Assembly (NCBI GenBank): GCA_018398585.1
Contig: JAGTTD010000015.1
Span: 25,625,478 to 25,689,477, forward strand
Direction: 5' to 3'
Length of the DNA stretch: 64,000 bases
Source: Simmondsia chinensis
Lineage: Eukaryota > Streptophyta > Magnoliopsida > Caryophyllales > Simmondsiaceae
In this document: positions 1-7,853 of the stretch, one piece after another
Layout: each line of letters begins with the position of its first letter
Numbering within the stretch: position 1 is the first letter of the stretch
Translations under genes and position numbers: made by a program
The notes under the pieces: generated by a model
Told to the model about the DNA's origin: nothing
Seen by the model: only the letters and a program-made list of their open reading frames with translations
The model's database searches: none

Positions 1-133
1 TGACTTAAAGGGCTAGTCAGAGGTTGAGGAAAATCCTTAAAGGGTTCCTAGTAGTCCTTAGAGAAGAGGTCAAAAAGGGTTTGTATGTCTTGAATGGTGA
101 AGTTTTTCCTTGAATGTCTTATATTGTATAGAC
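1..133. other. Left edge, no recognised feature
   Basis: I see no coding potential or repeat structure here. The last eight bases, GTATAGAC at 126-133, form the left target-site duplication of the neighbouring hAT-like element. Confidence 0.5.
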
Positions 134-819
134 TAGAGATGGCATTGGGTCGGGTTTGGGTCGGGTTTGCCTTCATCTAACCCAAATCCGGAAAAAACCC
201 AACCTAACCCAAATCCGGAAAAAACCCATTTATTTCATAAAAATTCAACCCAAATCCAAATCCACCGGGTGGAACGGATATCCGACCCAAATCCATAACC
301 CATTTACATCTTAGAATAAATTATAATATTACAACCTACTATCAATTTATATAATACTAATAATGCAATAATAGTAACTAAAAAGCAATATTTAGACAAA
401 TCGCTGCATTTTTTTATTTAATAATAATAATAATAATACTAATACAATATTAAACAATCGTTCTAAAATATCTTAACTATTAATTTTACATATTAAAGTG
501 TTACATCATAATTTCAACAAAGGATATTATATTCTTCGAACAAGTTCCAACACAATAAAAAATATTGGAATCTAGTTGGTATGTTAAAAACTCAAAATTA
601 GTAATTTTAAATTTTATCCTACACTAAATACAATTTCGGGTCGGATTTGGGCCGGGTTCGGGTTGGGTTTGATGTCATCCAAATCCAACCCGACCCAAAA
701 CCCATTTTTCAACATCCAAATCTAAATCCACTTAAAATCCATTTATTGCATCCAAATCCATCATAAGTGGATCGGGTTGGATGGATATCCAACGGATTCT
801 GGTTGAATTGGCATCCCTA
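134..819. mobile_element. Non-autonomous hAT-like element with 8-bp TSD
   Basis: The element is flanked by an exact 8-bp duplication, GTATAGAC, at 126-133 and 820-827. It starts TAGAGATGGCA and ends TGGCATCCCTA, which gives an 11-bp imperfect terminal inverted repeat (9 of 11 matching). An 8-bp TSD with a TAGRGATG-type terminus is the hAT superfamily signature. Both subterminal regions carry repeated GGGTCGGGTTTGG blocks and their complements (about 146-300 and 636-790), separated by an AT-rich core of about 330 bp without an ORF. No transposase is encoded, so it must have been mobilised in trans. Confidence 0.8.
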
Positions 820-827
820 GTATAGAC

Positions 828-1632
828 TGATAAACCTGATCAAACTATGTCAATATGTCTGAGAGAGGACTGAATGAACTAAGCAAATAAGGTTTGTGGG
901 AGCTGACAGTGTGTGTAAACTTGATTTTGTGACTTTTGCATCTTTGTAAACATCATAGATTGACATTTAAAACTGCTACGCACAAAACTAAGGGACTGGT
1001 TGATTATATATCTCCTTTGATTTATGGAGACCATCATGGGTGCTCACTTTAGGTCAAGCACATTATTTTGTCTAGTGTTCTTGATTTCTCCATAGAAGTA
1101 TGGACTTACTTCTAAAAACTAAAGATGAATGTTTTCAAACATTTATTAAAAGAAAAAAAATCTAAGTGAAGATTAAAGTGGTAGAAAGATAAAAGTCCTT
1201 AGAAATGATAATGTAATAGAATGTATGAATTTTGAAATTGTTTTATGTGTGCTAAAGATGGAATAAAAAGACATAATACTGTCAGGGAAGCCCCTCAACA
1301 AAGCAGTTTTGCTGATCGAATGAATAGTACTTTGTTAGAGTTAATGTTTGTTGTTTGCTTCTATTTTGAATAAACATTTTTGGGGCGGGGCTGTTAAAAA
1401 GAATAACCATTTTGATTAACAGAACACCTTCAAATGGTATTGATTTTAAGGTCTATTGATTCGAAGTCACTATGAAAAGGTCGGTCAATGACATAGCTTT
1501 CTATTTCCCCGGCCTCCTTTGGTCTTGCGTGTATTTGAATGTGCTACTTATGCACACCAGAGTGAAAAAAACTGGAACCTAGGGTAGTTAAAGCAGTTTT
1601 GGGTAAGGGATATAGAAGAGATTTAGAGATTC
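828..1632. other. Intergenic, nothing recognised
   Basis: I see no ORF with family resemblance, no RNA gene and no clear repeat boundary. The stretch just before 1633 may belong to the Copia relic that resumes after the foldback element, but it is too decayed to assign. Confidence 0.4.
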
Positions 1633-2170
1633 TTTTACTGAAAATCACCTATATTTTAGGTGAAGTATCAGAAAACCATCTAATTTCTCCATTTTTTCAA
1701 AGTCACATCTAAGCATTTCCAAAAATTTTCAATGTCATACCTAATGCTAATATCGTTAACTTTCAGTTAAAATAAATACGAAATTAATAAACTATTCTCA
1801 ATAAAACTTGTATTTTATTAATGAATTATTAACAAGTTTACAAATAAAAAACACTTCTAAATTTTTTGGTGGCAAAAGCTTGTAGCTATGCATCGAACCC
1901 TTAACAATTTTACAAATTCAAATAGGAACGGTAATTTCATCATTTGTAAAATTCATTACTTAATATAATTTAATCAAATTAAGTTAAACTTGGTGTTTTG
2001 ATGCATTTACACCTTAAAATGCGGTGTTTTATTTGATGGAAAAATAACAATGTTAGTATTAAGTGTAACATTGAAAAATATTCGAAAAATTTATGTGTGA
2101 CTTTGAAAACTTAAAAAAGTGAGGTGGTTCTCTAATACGTCACCTAAAATATGGTTGGTTTTCAGTAAAA
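1633..2170. mobile_element. Long-TIR (foldback/MITE-like) element
   Basis: The two ends are inverted copies over well over 100 bp. The left arm begins TTTTACTGAAAATCACC and the right arm, read on the minus strand, begins TTTTACTGAAAACCAACC. Shared blocks follow in the same order: TATTTTAGGTGA, CAAAGTCACA, TTTTTCAATGT and CTAATRCTAA. The arms are around 80% alike by eye. The core is AT-rich and non-coding. I could not read a convincing target-site duplication, so the superfamily is open; long TIRs suggest a Mutator-like or foldback element. Confidence 0.65.
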
Positions 2171-2184
2171 AAAACCTTAGATTT

Positions 2185-2903
2185 AAAGGATGGGACCAAG
2201 ACAAAGATCATAATAAGAAGGATGTAACCTTTAATGAACTAGAAATGCCCTACCTGAATTCTAGTTTGGAAGCTGAAAATCCAACTCCTATCTAACAGTC
2301 AAATATAGTAAGTTTAACTAAGAAACTCATGAATTTGAGAGTAACCCTCCTGAACTTATATATCAACAGAACCTAGAAAATAAGTTGGTTTCTGATGAAC
2401 CTAACAATGCTGAAAGGACTAAGCACTGAAGCACAAAACTAGAACACTCAAGAAGCCTTAATTATTATCAACTAAGGATAGGGAAAGAAGAGAAATTAAG
2501 GCACCAAGTAGGTATGGCTTGGCATATTGCATAGCCTATGCCTTGAATACAACACTAGAGTATGAAGAAATTAAGCCGATTTCTTAAATTGAGGCCCTAA
2601 ACATTTAACATTATAAGAATTGGCTTAGAGTTATGACTGCTAAATTGAAACATTTTTAGAATGAACCAAACCTGAACCCTAGTCCCTAAATTGAAGGGCA
2701 AAAGGTGGAAAGGTTCCAAATGGGTGTTTAAATTGAAGGAACCTTCAATCCCTTTTGGGCAACCAAAGACTAAAGGCTCCTTTAGTTGCAAAAAGTTTTA
2801 CATAGTGAGAAGGGATTGATTATAATGAAAAATTTTCAACTATGGTGAAACATACTACTATAAGATTGTTAATGTCCTTGACTGCTAAGTTTGACATGAA
2901 CCG
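2185..2903 (+). pseudogene. Ty1/Copia pol relic (integrase C-term to RT start)
   Basis: Short in-frame blocks can be matched to Copia polyprotein. Near 2188 the translation reads GWDQDKDHNKKDVTFNE, like the conserved end of Copia integrase. Near 2695 it reads KGKRWKGSKWVFKLKE, like the start of the Copia reverse transcriptase domain. At 2813-2903 it reads GIDYNEKFSTMVKHTTIRLL and continues toward the expected next residues. Between these the frame shifts repeatedly and stops are frequent. The match ends abruptly at about 2903, where a different, tandemly repeated sequence begins. It is an old fragment with no LTR attached. Confidence 0.75.
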
Positions 2904-3075
2904 GTTTGATTAGTTAGCGGTAATATGCTTGTTGACGAGCTCTCCACCAAATACGTTGACGATAATTCACAGCTCGGTTGATTGGCAGTGATAAGCTTAT
3001 TGGTGAGCCTCCCACCAAACTTGTTGGCCATAGCTCATCAACTAAACTCGTTGGTTAGCAGTAACTCCTCGGCAA
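2903..3075. repeat. Diverged ~73-bp tandem repeat, about 2.3 copies
   Basis: Units start near 2903, 2977 and 3049 with the pattern GGTTGATTRGYAGYGRTAA, followed by a block with CCACCAAA and GTTGRC. The third unit is cut short. Copies have diverged to roughly 70% by eye. The array abuts the end of the Copia relic and may belong to the internal region of the Gypsy-type element whose LTR lies at 3901-4758, but I cannot prove that. Confidence 0.5.
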
Positions 3076-3880
3076 ACACATGCTTTAGTTTATTTTGCTC
3101 AATTTTTGGCCTGAGTGGACCAATTCTAAAACCTTTTTCAATTTTGTGTGTAAAGACGTAGTCCAAGGTTGTCCACTAGTAATGAAAGGCTCATGTGGCT
3201 ATCCTAATGAGGCTAATTAACAGGGACACTAGGTATAAGTGCTCAGGTAGCTGTGTTAGGAGTGATTGGCCTCTTGTAGGCGCGCAAGGCCTGTTAGGAG
3301 CCAGTAGGGTTCTATAAGCGTATTAAGACAACTTGTAATGAGAAGCCGAGTCCCCTCATGCTCTGTGGGTAGCCTTTTGAGCATTATTCACCACCACTAC
3401 ACCTTAAAGTAACTTATGTAGTCGTTATTAAAAAGGGTATGGGTTTTCGACACATATGACTGGATGCTTCAAAGCTTTACACTTGAGGATTGGAAGCGTA
3501 GAGCCCTACAAATAAATGGATATTTAAAACCAAATTTTAAATGCCCAGCCCTCAACTGTTAACTAGGTTAGGGAATACAGTCCTAGCCTTTAGCTTAATA
3601 AAAGGATCAGATGGCAACCTACTAAGCAAAAAGGGACTTGGTTTGAGGGTAGATGTAGCAAGAAGGGATAAAAACTTGAAGTCCCGACTTACTTGGGTAG
3701 CCCCCGGGCATAACCTTAGTTTAAGGCGGGCAACCAAGCCCCGGCTAAAAACTTGACCTGGAGTGGATACCTGTGCTTCCCAACCAAGAACTTTACTGCG
3801 GCAGACACCATAGCCCCCATCTTAGAGGGAGGCGTGGGTGTTTTGTAGGAGGTGCTGAACCAAACGCTAGCAGGCTATCC
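3076..3880. other. Possible internal remnant of minus-strand LTR element
   Basis: This stretch lies immediately downstream (in minus-strand sense) of an LTR and its primer binding site, so it is probably the 5' internal region of that retrotransposon. Short open frames occur on both strands, but none resembles gag or pol. It may be a decayed leader or a non-autonomous (LARD-like) interior. Confidence 0.35.
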
Positions 3881-3900
3881 TTCCCACAGACGGCACCGCT
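3881..3900 (-). promoter_or_regulatory. Primer binding site of minus-strand LTR element
   Basis: Read on the minus strand the site is GCGGTGCCGTCTGTGGGAA, directly after the LTR end. Plant Ty3/Gypsy elements often carry a TGGCGCCGTYGYYGGGG-type PBS here. This differs from the TGGTATCAGAGC (initiator-tRNA-Met) PBS of the other retrotransposons in the window. Confidence 0.65.
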
Positions 3901-4758
3901 TGTTTCAGGATAAATTGAGCAGGTTATTTTGGATGAGAGCCAGACTCAATGATCTCAAGCAGGTTCTCTTAGGATAAGAGCCGAACCCAAGCTTTCGCTA
4001 GGAAGTCAGCTGTTGGCACGTTTGGTCCGGACTTTCCTGCAAAACAAGCAAAGAGGGACCCGCGGGCGGACCGCGGGAAACCCCTACAATGCTTAAGTTA
4101 GTAAGGGTCACGGTAATAATAAATAAGCATAACAGAATACTTGGCTTGAGGTGAGTAGGAGGTAGCTTATGAGGGGGAGTTGGCGAATGAAGAGCATGTG
4201 GGGTGAGGAGAGAGAGAGACGAGGGGTTCTTGGAGAGAATGGGGGAAAGAAGTCTAGGCACTTGCCTTGAATGGAGTGAAAAAGCTGGTATTTATAGGAG
4301 GAGGAGAGGTGGTTGTGGGTTGGCGGTAATGAGGAGGAACTGAGTTGGAGCTGTGAACCCCCTTGCCCTTATCTCCTCACAAGGGGTTTACTTAGTGTGG
4401 TAAATAAAGGCAGGTGGTGGGTGATGATTGGTTAGGCGGGTGGCCATCTTTCCCTTGTGGGGGAAGAAAAGTATACCACTGGTGGAGGTGGTTGGTGGTA
4501 ACATGCCGTAAGCCAAGTGGTTGGCGTCACCGCTGGAGAGGGTGTGCCGCTAAGGGTATGTCGCCAAGGACCTAGCCATGGATTCATCGAGGGGCTTCAT
4601 GTTGGGGGTGCATGTTGCTATGGACCTACCGCCAAGTATGTGCCGTCATGGGCTTGCCGGCGGACGCTTGTTAGCGTTAGTATGCTAGGGGTACTCTCAT
4701 TACCTGATAGCTAGTATGCCGCTAAGGGAAGCAACCGGATCAACTTATTTCCCCAACA
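3901..4758 (-). mobile_element. LTR of a Ty3/Gypsy-type retrotransposon (858 bp)
   Basis: On the minus strand the segment begins TGTTGGGGAAATAAG and ends CCTGAAACA, so it has the TG...CA termini of an LTR. It is followed at once by a PBS-like sequence. A TATA-like motif, CTCCTATAAATACC on the minus strand, lies around 4290-4302, upstream of a pyrimidine-rich R/U5-like stretch. I found no partner LTR in the window, so this is the 5' LTR of a truncated element. The lineage is inferred from the PBS only. Confidence 0.7.
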
Positions 4759-5130
4759 GTTGTAACTATTGATGATTGAGAACTTGCACCATAAGTGCGT
4801 GCCAACAGAAAACATTCTTATGCGATACTATTAACTTGTGGATTTTAATTTCATAATATACGGATTTGGAATCAAATCAAATAACTAAATGTGAAAAAAA
4901 AATTAAATAAAAATTAAATATTTTAATTTTTGAATTAAGGCTAATTTAGGCTAGAGAATTCATGAGCTTGAGCTTTATTGGGCTTGGGCTTGTGGCAACC
5001 AAGCTATACGAGCTTTATGCCAAGCCTCATGAGCCGACTTGGCTCATTTACACCCTTATATAAGCAGTAGCCCGTGGAATTGACATTCATTTCTTTCGCA
5101 TGTTCTCTCTATCCCTACTTCTGTGAGCTT
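4759..5130. other. Non-coding, repeat-like GAGCTTG motif
   Basis: No gene is visible. Around 4955-5045 GAGCTTG/GGCTTGG/GAGCTTT words recur with CAAGC complements, a composition common at subterminal regions of plant hAT-type MITEs. No termini or TSD could be assigned. Confidence 0.3.
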
Positions 5131-5206
5131 CTACAGCCTAACTACGTGAACTTGCACTAGGGAAGCATTCTTCATAAAATTTGGCCTCCACAAAGTTAGA
5201 AGAAGC

Positions 5207-5492
5207 AATGAATGGCGAATCATCTGGCATGACAATCTTATATCGATTATGATTCCATAGGAATAGAAGCTGATACAAGGAAGATGGAAATAGTAATCAG
5301 AGTACATCCAATCCCTTGCAAGAAGTGCATTACAACTTGAGGTGGAATCTACCTCGATAATGAATGGCCAATCATCTGGCATGACAATTGTATATCGATA
5401 ATGATTCCACAAGAATAGAAGCTAATGCAAGGAAGATGGAAATAGTAATTAGCGTACATCCAGTCCCTTTCAAGAAGTGCATTACAACTTCA
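5207..5492. repeat. 152-bp tandem duplication within Gypsy relic
   Basis: Two copies, starting AATGAATGGC at 5207 and 5359, run in parallel to ATTACAACTT at about 5340 and 5490. They match at roughly 90% by eye over about 134 bp. The duplication predates the LINE insertion, because the LINE sits at the right end of copy 2 and the host sequence (GGTGGAATCTACC) resumes after its poly-A. Confidence 0.75.
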
Positions 5493-6237
5493 AAAAGTGA
5501 ATAAAAAGCGGAAGCTTCAGGAGTTTCTGGAAGATATGTCGCCTAGGAACAGCACGCCGGAAAAGGCCAAGGCCTTAAACAAGGGGAAAAAGGGGAATGA
5601 GGCGAAATGGGGAAGATCGTCAAAGACAGTCGGGAAGAAGAAAAAATAAAATAGGGGGAATACGTATGACAAGATCTCGGAAGCAAAGTATGACGAGATG
5701 ATTATGCAAGCGGAGCGGGCTATTGAGATGGGAAAATTAGTAGGGTTTAATTTTGATGGTTTCGACCCACCTAGGGTGGCAAAGCTGCTTGCTAATTGAG
5801 GTGGTTGGTTTTGGGGTTGAGGTTTCAGTCTTGCTCCTGTTTCCCGTGTTTTTTGTCTGTTTTTTCTTCAGCTGAGATCCAGCCAGGTTCGTTTTGGGGT
5901 TCAGGTTTCAGTCCGGCTCTTGTTTTCCTTGTTTTTTGTCTGATTTTTCTTCAGCTGAGATCCAGCCAGGTGTTCTTTTGGGTGGCTCTGCTTCAGCTTC
6001 TTCCGTCGTCCTGTCTTTTTTGTTTTTTTGTCCCCTTCTCCTGTTTTGGTGGTCTTTGTATGTTCTGTTTTTGGTTTGGTTGCGCCTGTTTCTTGTTGTT
6101 TTCTCCCTGTTTTTCTCTTTTGGGTCTTTTCTGTAGGTCTCCCGGTTTCGGGATTTCCAGGGGCTCGTTTAGCCGAGTGCCCTGTTTTGTTGCGCGGTTT
6201 GCCGCTAATTACCCCAAAAAAAAAAAAAAAAAAAAAA
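5491..6237 (+). mobile_element. 5'-truncated L1-type LINE (ORF1 end + 3' UTR + poly-A)
   Basis: The insert begins around CAAAAAGTG and ends in a run of 22 A (6216-6237). The flanking Gypsy protease sequence is continuous across it, which defines both borders; only a very short TTCA duplication is visible. Its first 300 bp are lysine-rich coding sequence ending MGKLVGFNFDGFDPP and a stop at 5797-5799. This resembles the C-terminus of plant LINE ORF1 (GK-x-G-x-x-FDG). A T/G-rich 3' UTR of about 415 bp follows. No reverse transcriptase lies between ORF1 and the 3' UTR. Within the coding part one stop is present near 5648. Confidence 0.65.
5811..5977 (+). repeat. 83-bp tandem duplication in LINE 3' UTR
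   Basis: Two adjacent copies, each beginning TTGGGGTT and ending CTGAGATCCAGCCAGG, occupy 5811-5893 and 5894-5977. They differ at about ten positions by eye. Confidence 0.75.
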
Positions 6238-6640
6238 TTCAGGTGGAATCTACCACGATGAAGGCTCTCAGCCTTCTCAAAATGCCAGCAGTCATCTCCA
6301 TTATGATGAGTCCTTCAAACTTTGTGGTAGCTCTAGAGAAGCCATAGACAACCATGTCTGAAATGATGGGGTCATTGTTGGACTAACCTGTAACTCCCAA
6401 CATATAAGAAGAGAGGATGTATATTGCTGCAATATTGCCAAACCTTTAATAAATAAGAGCTTGTCGAACTTGACCTTGTTATAAATACAAATTTGATGTG
6501 CCTGCTAGGAACATAAATGAATTAAATATCAATTGACTACTTTGGGATTGTACCTAAATAGCATTGAGACTCCACTATGATTCCCAAGGTAAAATTTCCA
6601 ATTTAACTTCTCTAGTATCCTCTACCTTTGCAACCATTTC

Positions 6641-6875
6641 CACATGCCCAGCCTCAATAATAACTCTTACATCATCCTAGTCTAATAACAACACTGAATT
6701 TGAAATCGATTACGCTCTCTTCCTTTAAAGTTGGATCACCCTCTGAGGTTGAATCTTTCAAGCTTCTTCAAGGCTAATCCTTATCTTGGTGTTTGACTTT
6801 AATGCCGCACCAACTGTAATGCAACTTAGTGATAGTTCAAGCACGCATTCACTATCATTAAACGACTACAAGTGT
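6641..6875. other. Short non-coding spacer with 15-bp word repeated later
   Basis: No gene is visible. The word TGTAATGCAACTTAG at 6815-6829 recurs at 6876-6890, at the head of the 5S-derived segment, so the 5S-like unit may have a partial upstream duplicate. Confidence 0.4.
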
Positions 6876-7004
6876 TGTAATGCAACTTAGGGTCCCAGCA
6901 CGCAAGCACCGGATCCCATTAGAACTTCAAAATTAAGCGTGCTTGGGTGAGAGTAGTACCAAGATGGATGACCTCCTAGGAAGTCCTCGTGTTGCACTCC
7001 TTAA
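6876..7004 (+). pseudogene. 5S rRNA-derived sequence
   Basis: From about 6891 the sequence follows plant 5S rRNA almost base for base: CCAGCAC, GCACCGGATCCCAT, AGAACTT, then the internal control region AAGCGTGCTTGGG, GAGAGTAGTACC, GATGGATGACCTCC, GGAAGTCCTCGTGTTGCA. Box A is nearly intact, and the intermediate element and box C each have one or two substitutions. The first 15-20 bases are replaced by an unrelated or rearranged sequence. It is a single copy without the spacer array of a true 5S locus. It is therefore a relic, the 5S domain of a Cassandra-type TRIM LTR, or the head of a 5S-derived SINE. The known fact is the 5S similarity; the element type is inference. Confidence 0.8.
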
Positions 7005-7016
7005 GTTGGGAATTCT

Positions 7017-7150
7017 CAAAAACAGCCTCCTTGAAGGGGAAAGTTTGCATACATCTCCCCCCGCCCCCCCCCCCCCCCCCCCCCCCGCGCCGCGCCCGGC
7101 CACAAAGACCCTGCTTAGGCAGGAGCCCTTGGGGCAGTGAGAATGTTGCT
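7017..7150 (+). mobile_element. SINE-like tail (Au-type), interrupted by poly-C
   Basis: The sequence AACAGCCTCCTTGAAGG, then TTTGCATACATCTCCCC, a 23-base C run (7064-7086), and AAAGACCCTGCTTAGG, GGAGCCCTTGGGGCAGTG follows the order of blocks found in the 3' half of Au-type plant SINEs (CAGCCTC, TGCGTACAT, AGACCCTGC, GGGAGCC, GCACTGGG). The tRNA-like head expected for Au SINEs is missing; 12 bp upstream lies the 5S-derived segment. I rely on memory of the Au consensus, so the call is moderate. Confidence 0.5.
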
Positions 7151-7654
7151 TTTTAGGTGTTGGTAGAACCAGACTTGGTGTATGTCAAGTTGACTATAAC
7201 TATCCCTGTTTAACCTTATGTGTATTATTTCGCTACAATCATTGATTAACGCACCAAGTGTCTAACCTTGCCACTAGTTTTCCTTGCACTCCATGTTGGT
7301 AATTTAGCTCTCCTTGTATACTAATTCTACCTCTTGGATTTGCTAGCCTTGGTGTAGGCGTTTCCCATTTGAAACTTGTTCTAAGATGCATCCAATTCCA
7401 ATGGATGAGGGCTTGGAGTCTATCTTCACCCTTGTTGTGGACTTTTTCCATCAATTAATGTACTTTAAGGAATGAATTCAAGTTAGTCAATCTTGGATTC
7501 CAGTGTGATATCTCACTACGAAAATGACTATTAGACTGCAAGCTCTAAATCTAGGTTATTCAATTCTAGGATTTAGAATATTGAACTAGTCTAAAGGTAT
7601 ACCTTACCTAAATACAATGGGTGTTGCATGAGTTACATTAATATCACCAGTTAA
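7151..7654. other. Nothing recognised; ends in TSD of the outer Copia
   Basis: No coding or repeat family is recognised. GTTAA at 7650-7654 immediately precedes the outer Copia 5' LTR and matches TTTAA after its 3' LTR at four of five positions. Confidence 0.4.
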
Positions 7655-7853
7655 TGTTGGTGTATTTTTAAAATAAAGTGTTTTAGGATGTGCATTTGAT
7701 ATATTTTGGTTTAAATATAGTGTTCGTCGACACATGTTAAGTGTGTATCGACACACAGTCTTATAGAACCCAGATGCTAGGTCTATGTGTCGAGCCATAG
7801 ACCTCTGTGTGGGCATACAAAGCGGTTATGGCCATTACTTTGCGTGAGTATCT

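Larger units (their letters stand above)
5131..6640 (-). pseudogene. Ty3/Gypsy protease-region relic, duplicated and interrupted
   Basis: On the minus strand the translation near 5400-5290 reads FIIEVDSTSSCNALLARDW, close to the conserved segment downstream of the aspartic protease in many plant Gypsy elements (VV-x-SYN-LLGRDWI). Upstream (6355-6245) the frame reads GFSRATTKFEGLIIMEMTAG and then FIVVDST, which fits the preceding protease core. The segment is tandemly duplicated (period 152 bp, copies from 5207 and 5359), and a LINE at 5491-6237 splits it exactly within the VDST codons. The catalytic Asp is not identifiable. The region beyond 6640 has no further recognisable coding. Confidence 0.6.

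Noticed and set aside
3998..4261. 87-codon minus-strand frame
   Set aside because: It lies in the R/U5 part of the LTR at 3901-4758 and has only composition bias from pyrimidine runs.
5796..6347. 183-codon open frame rich in Phe/Cys/Leu/Ser
   Set aside because: It is a translation of the T/G-rich LINE 3' UTR and poly-A (Lys run), crossing into the Gypsy relic. Composition, not a gene.
6876..7004. A functional 5S rRNA gene
   Set aside because: The 5' 15-20 bases do not match, several conserved bases differ, and there is no tandem array or T-run terminator directly after the 3' end.
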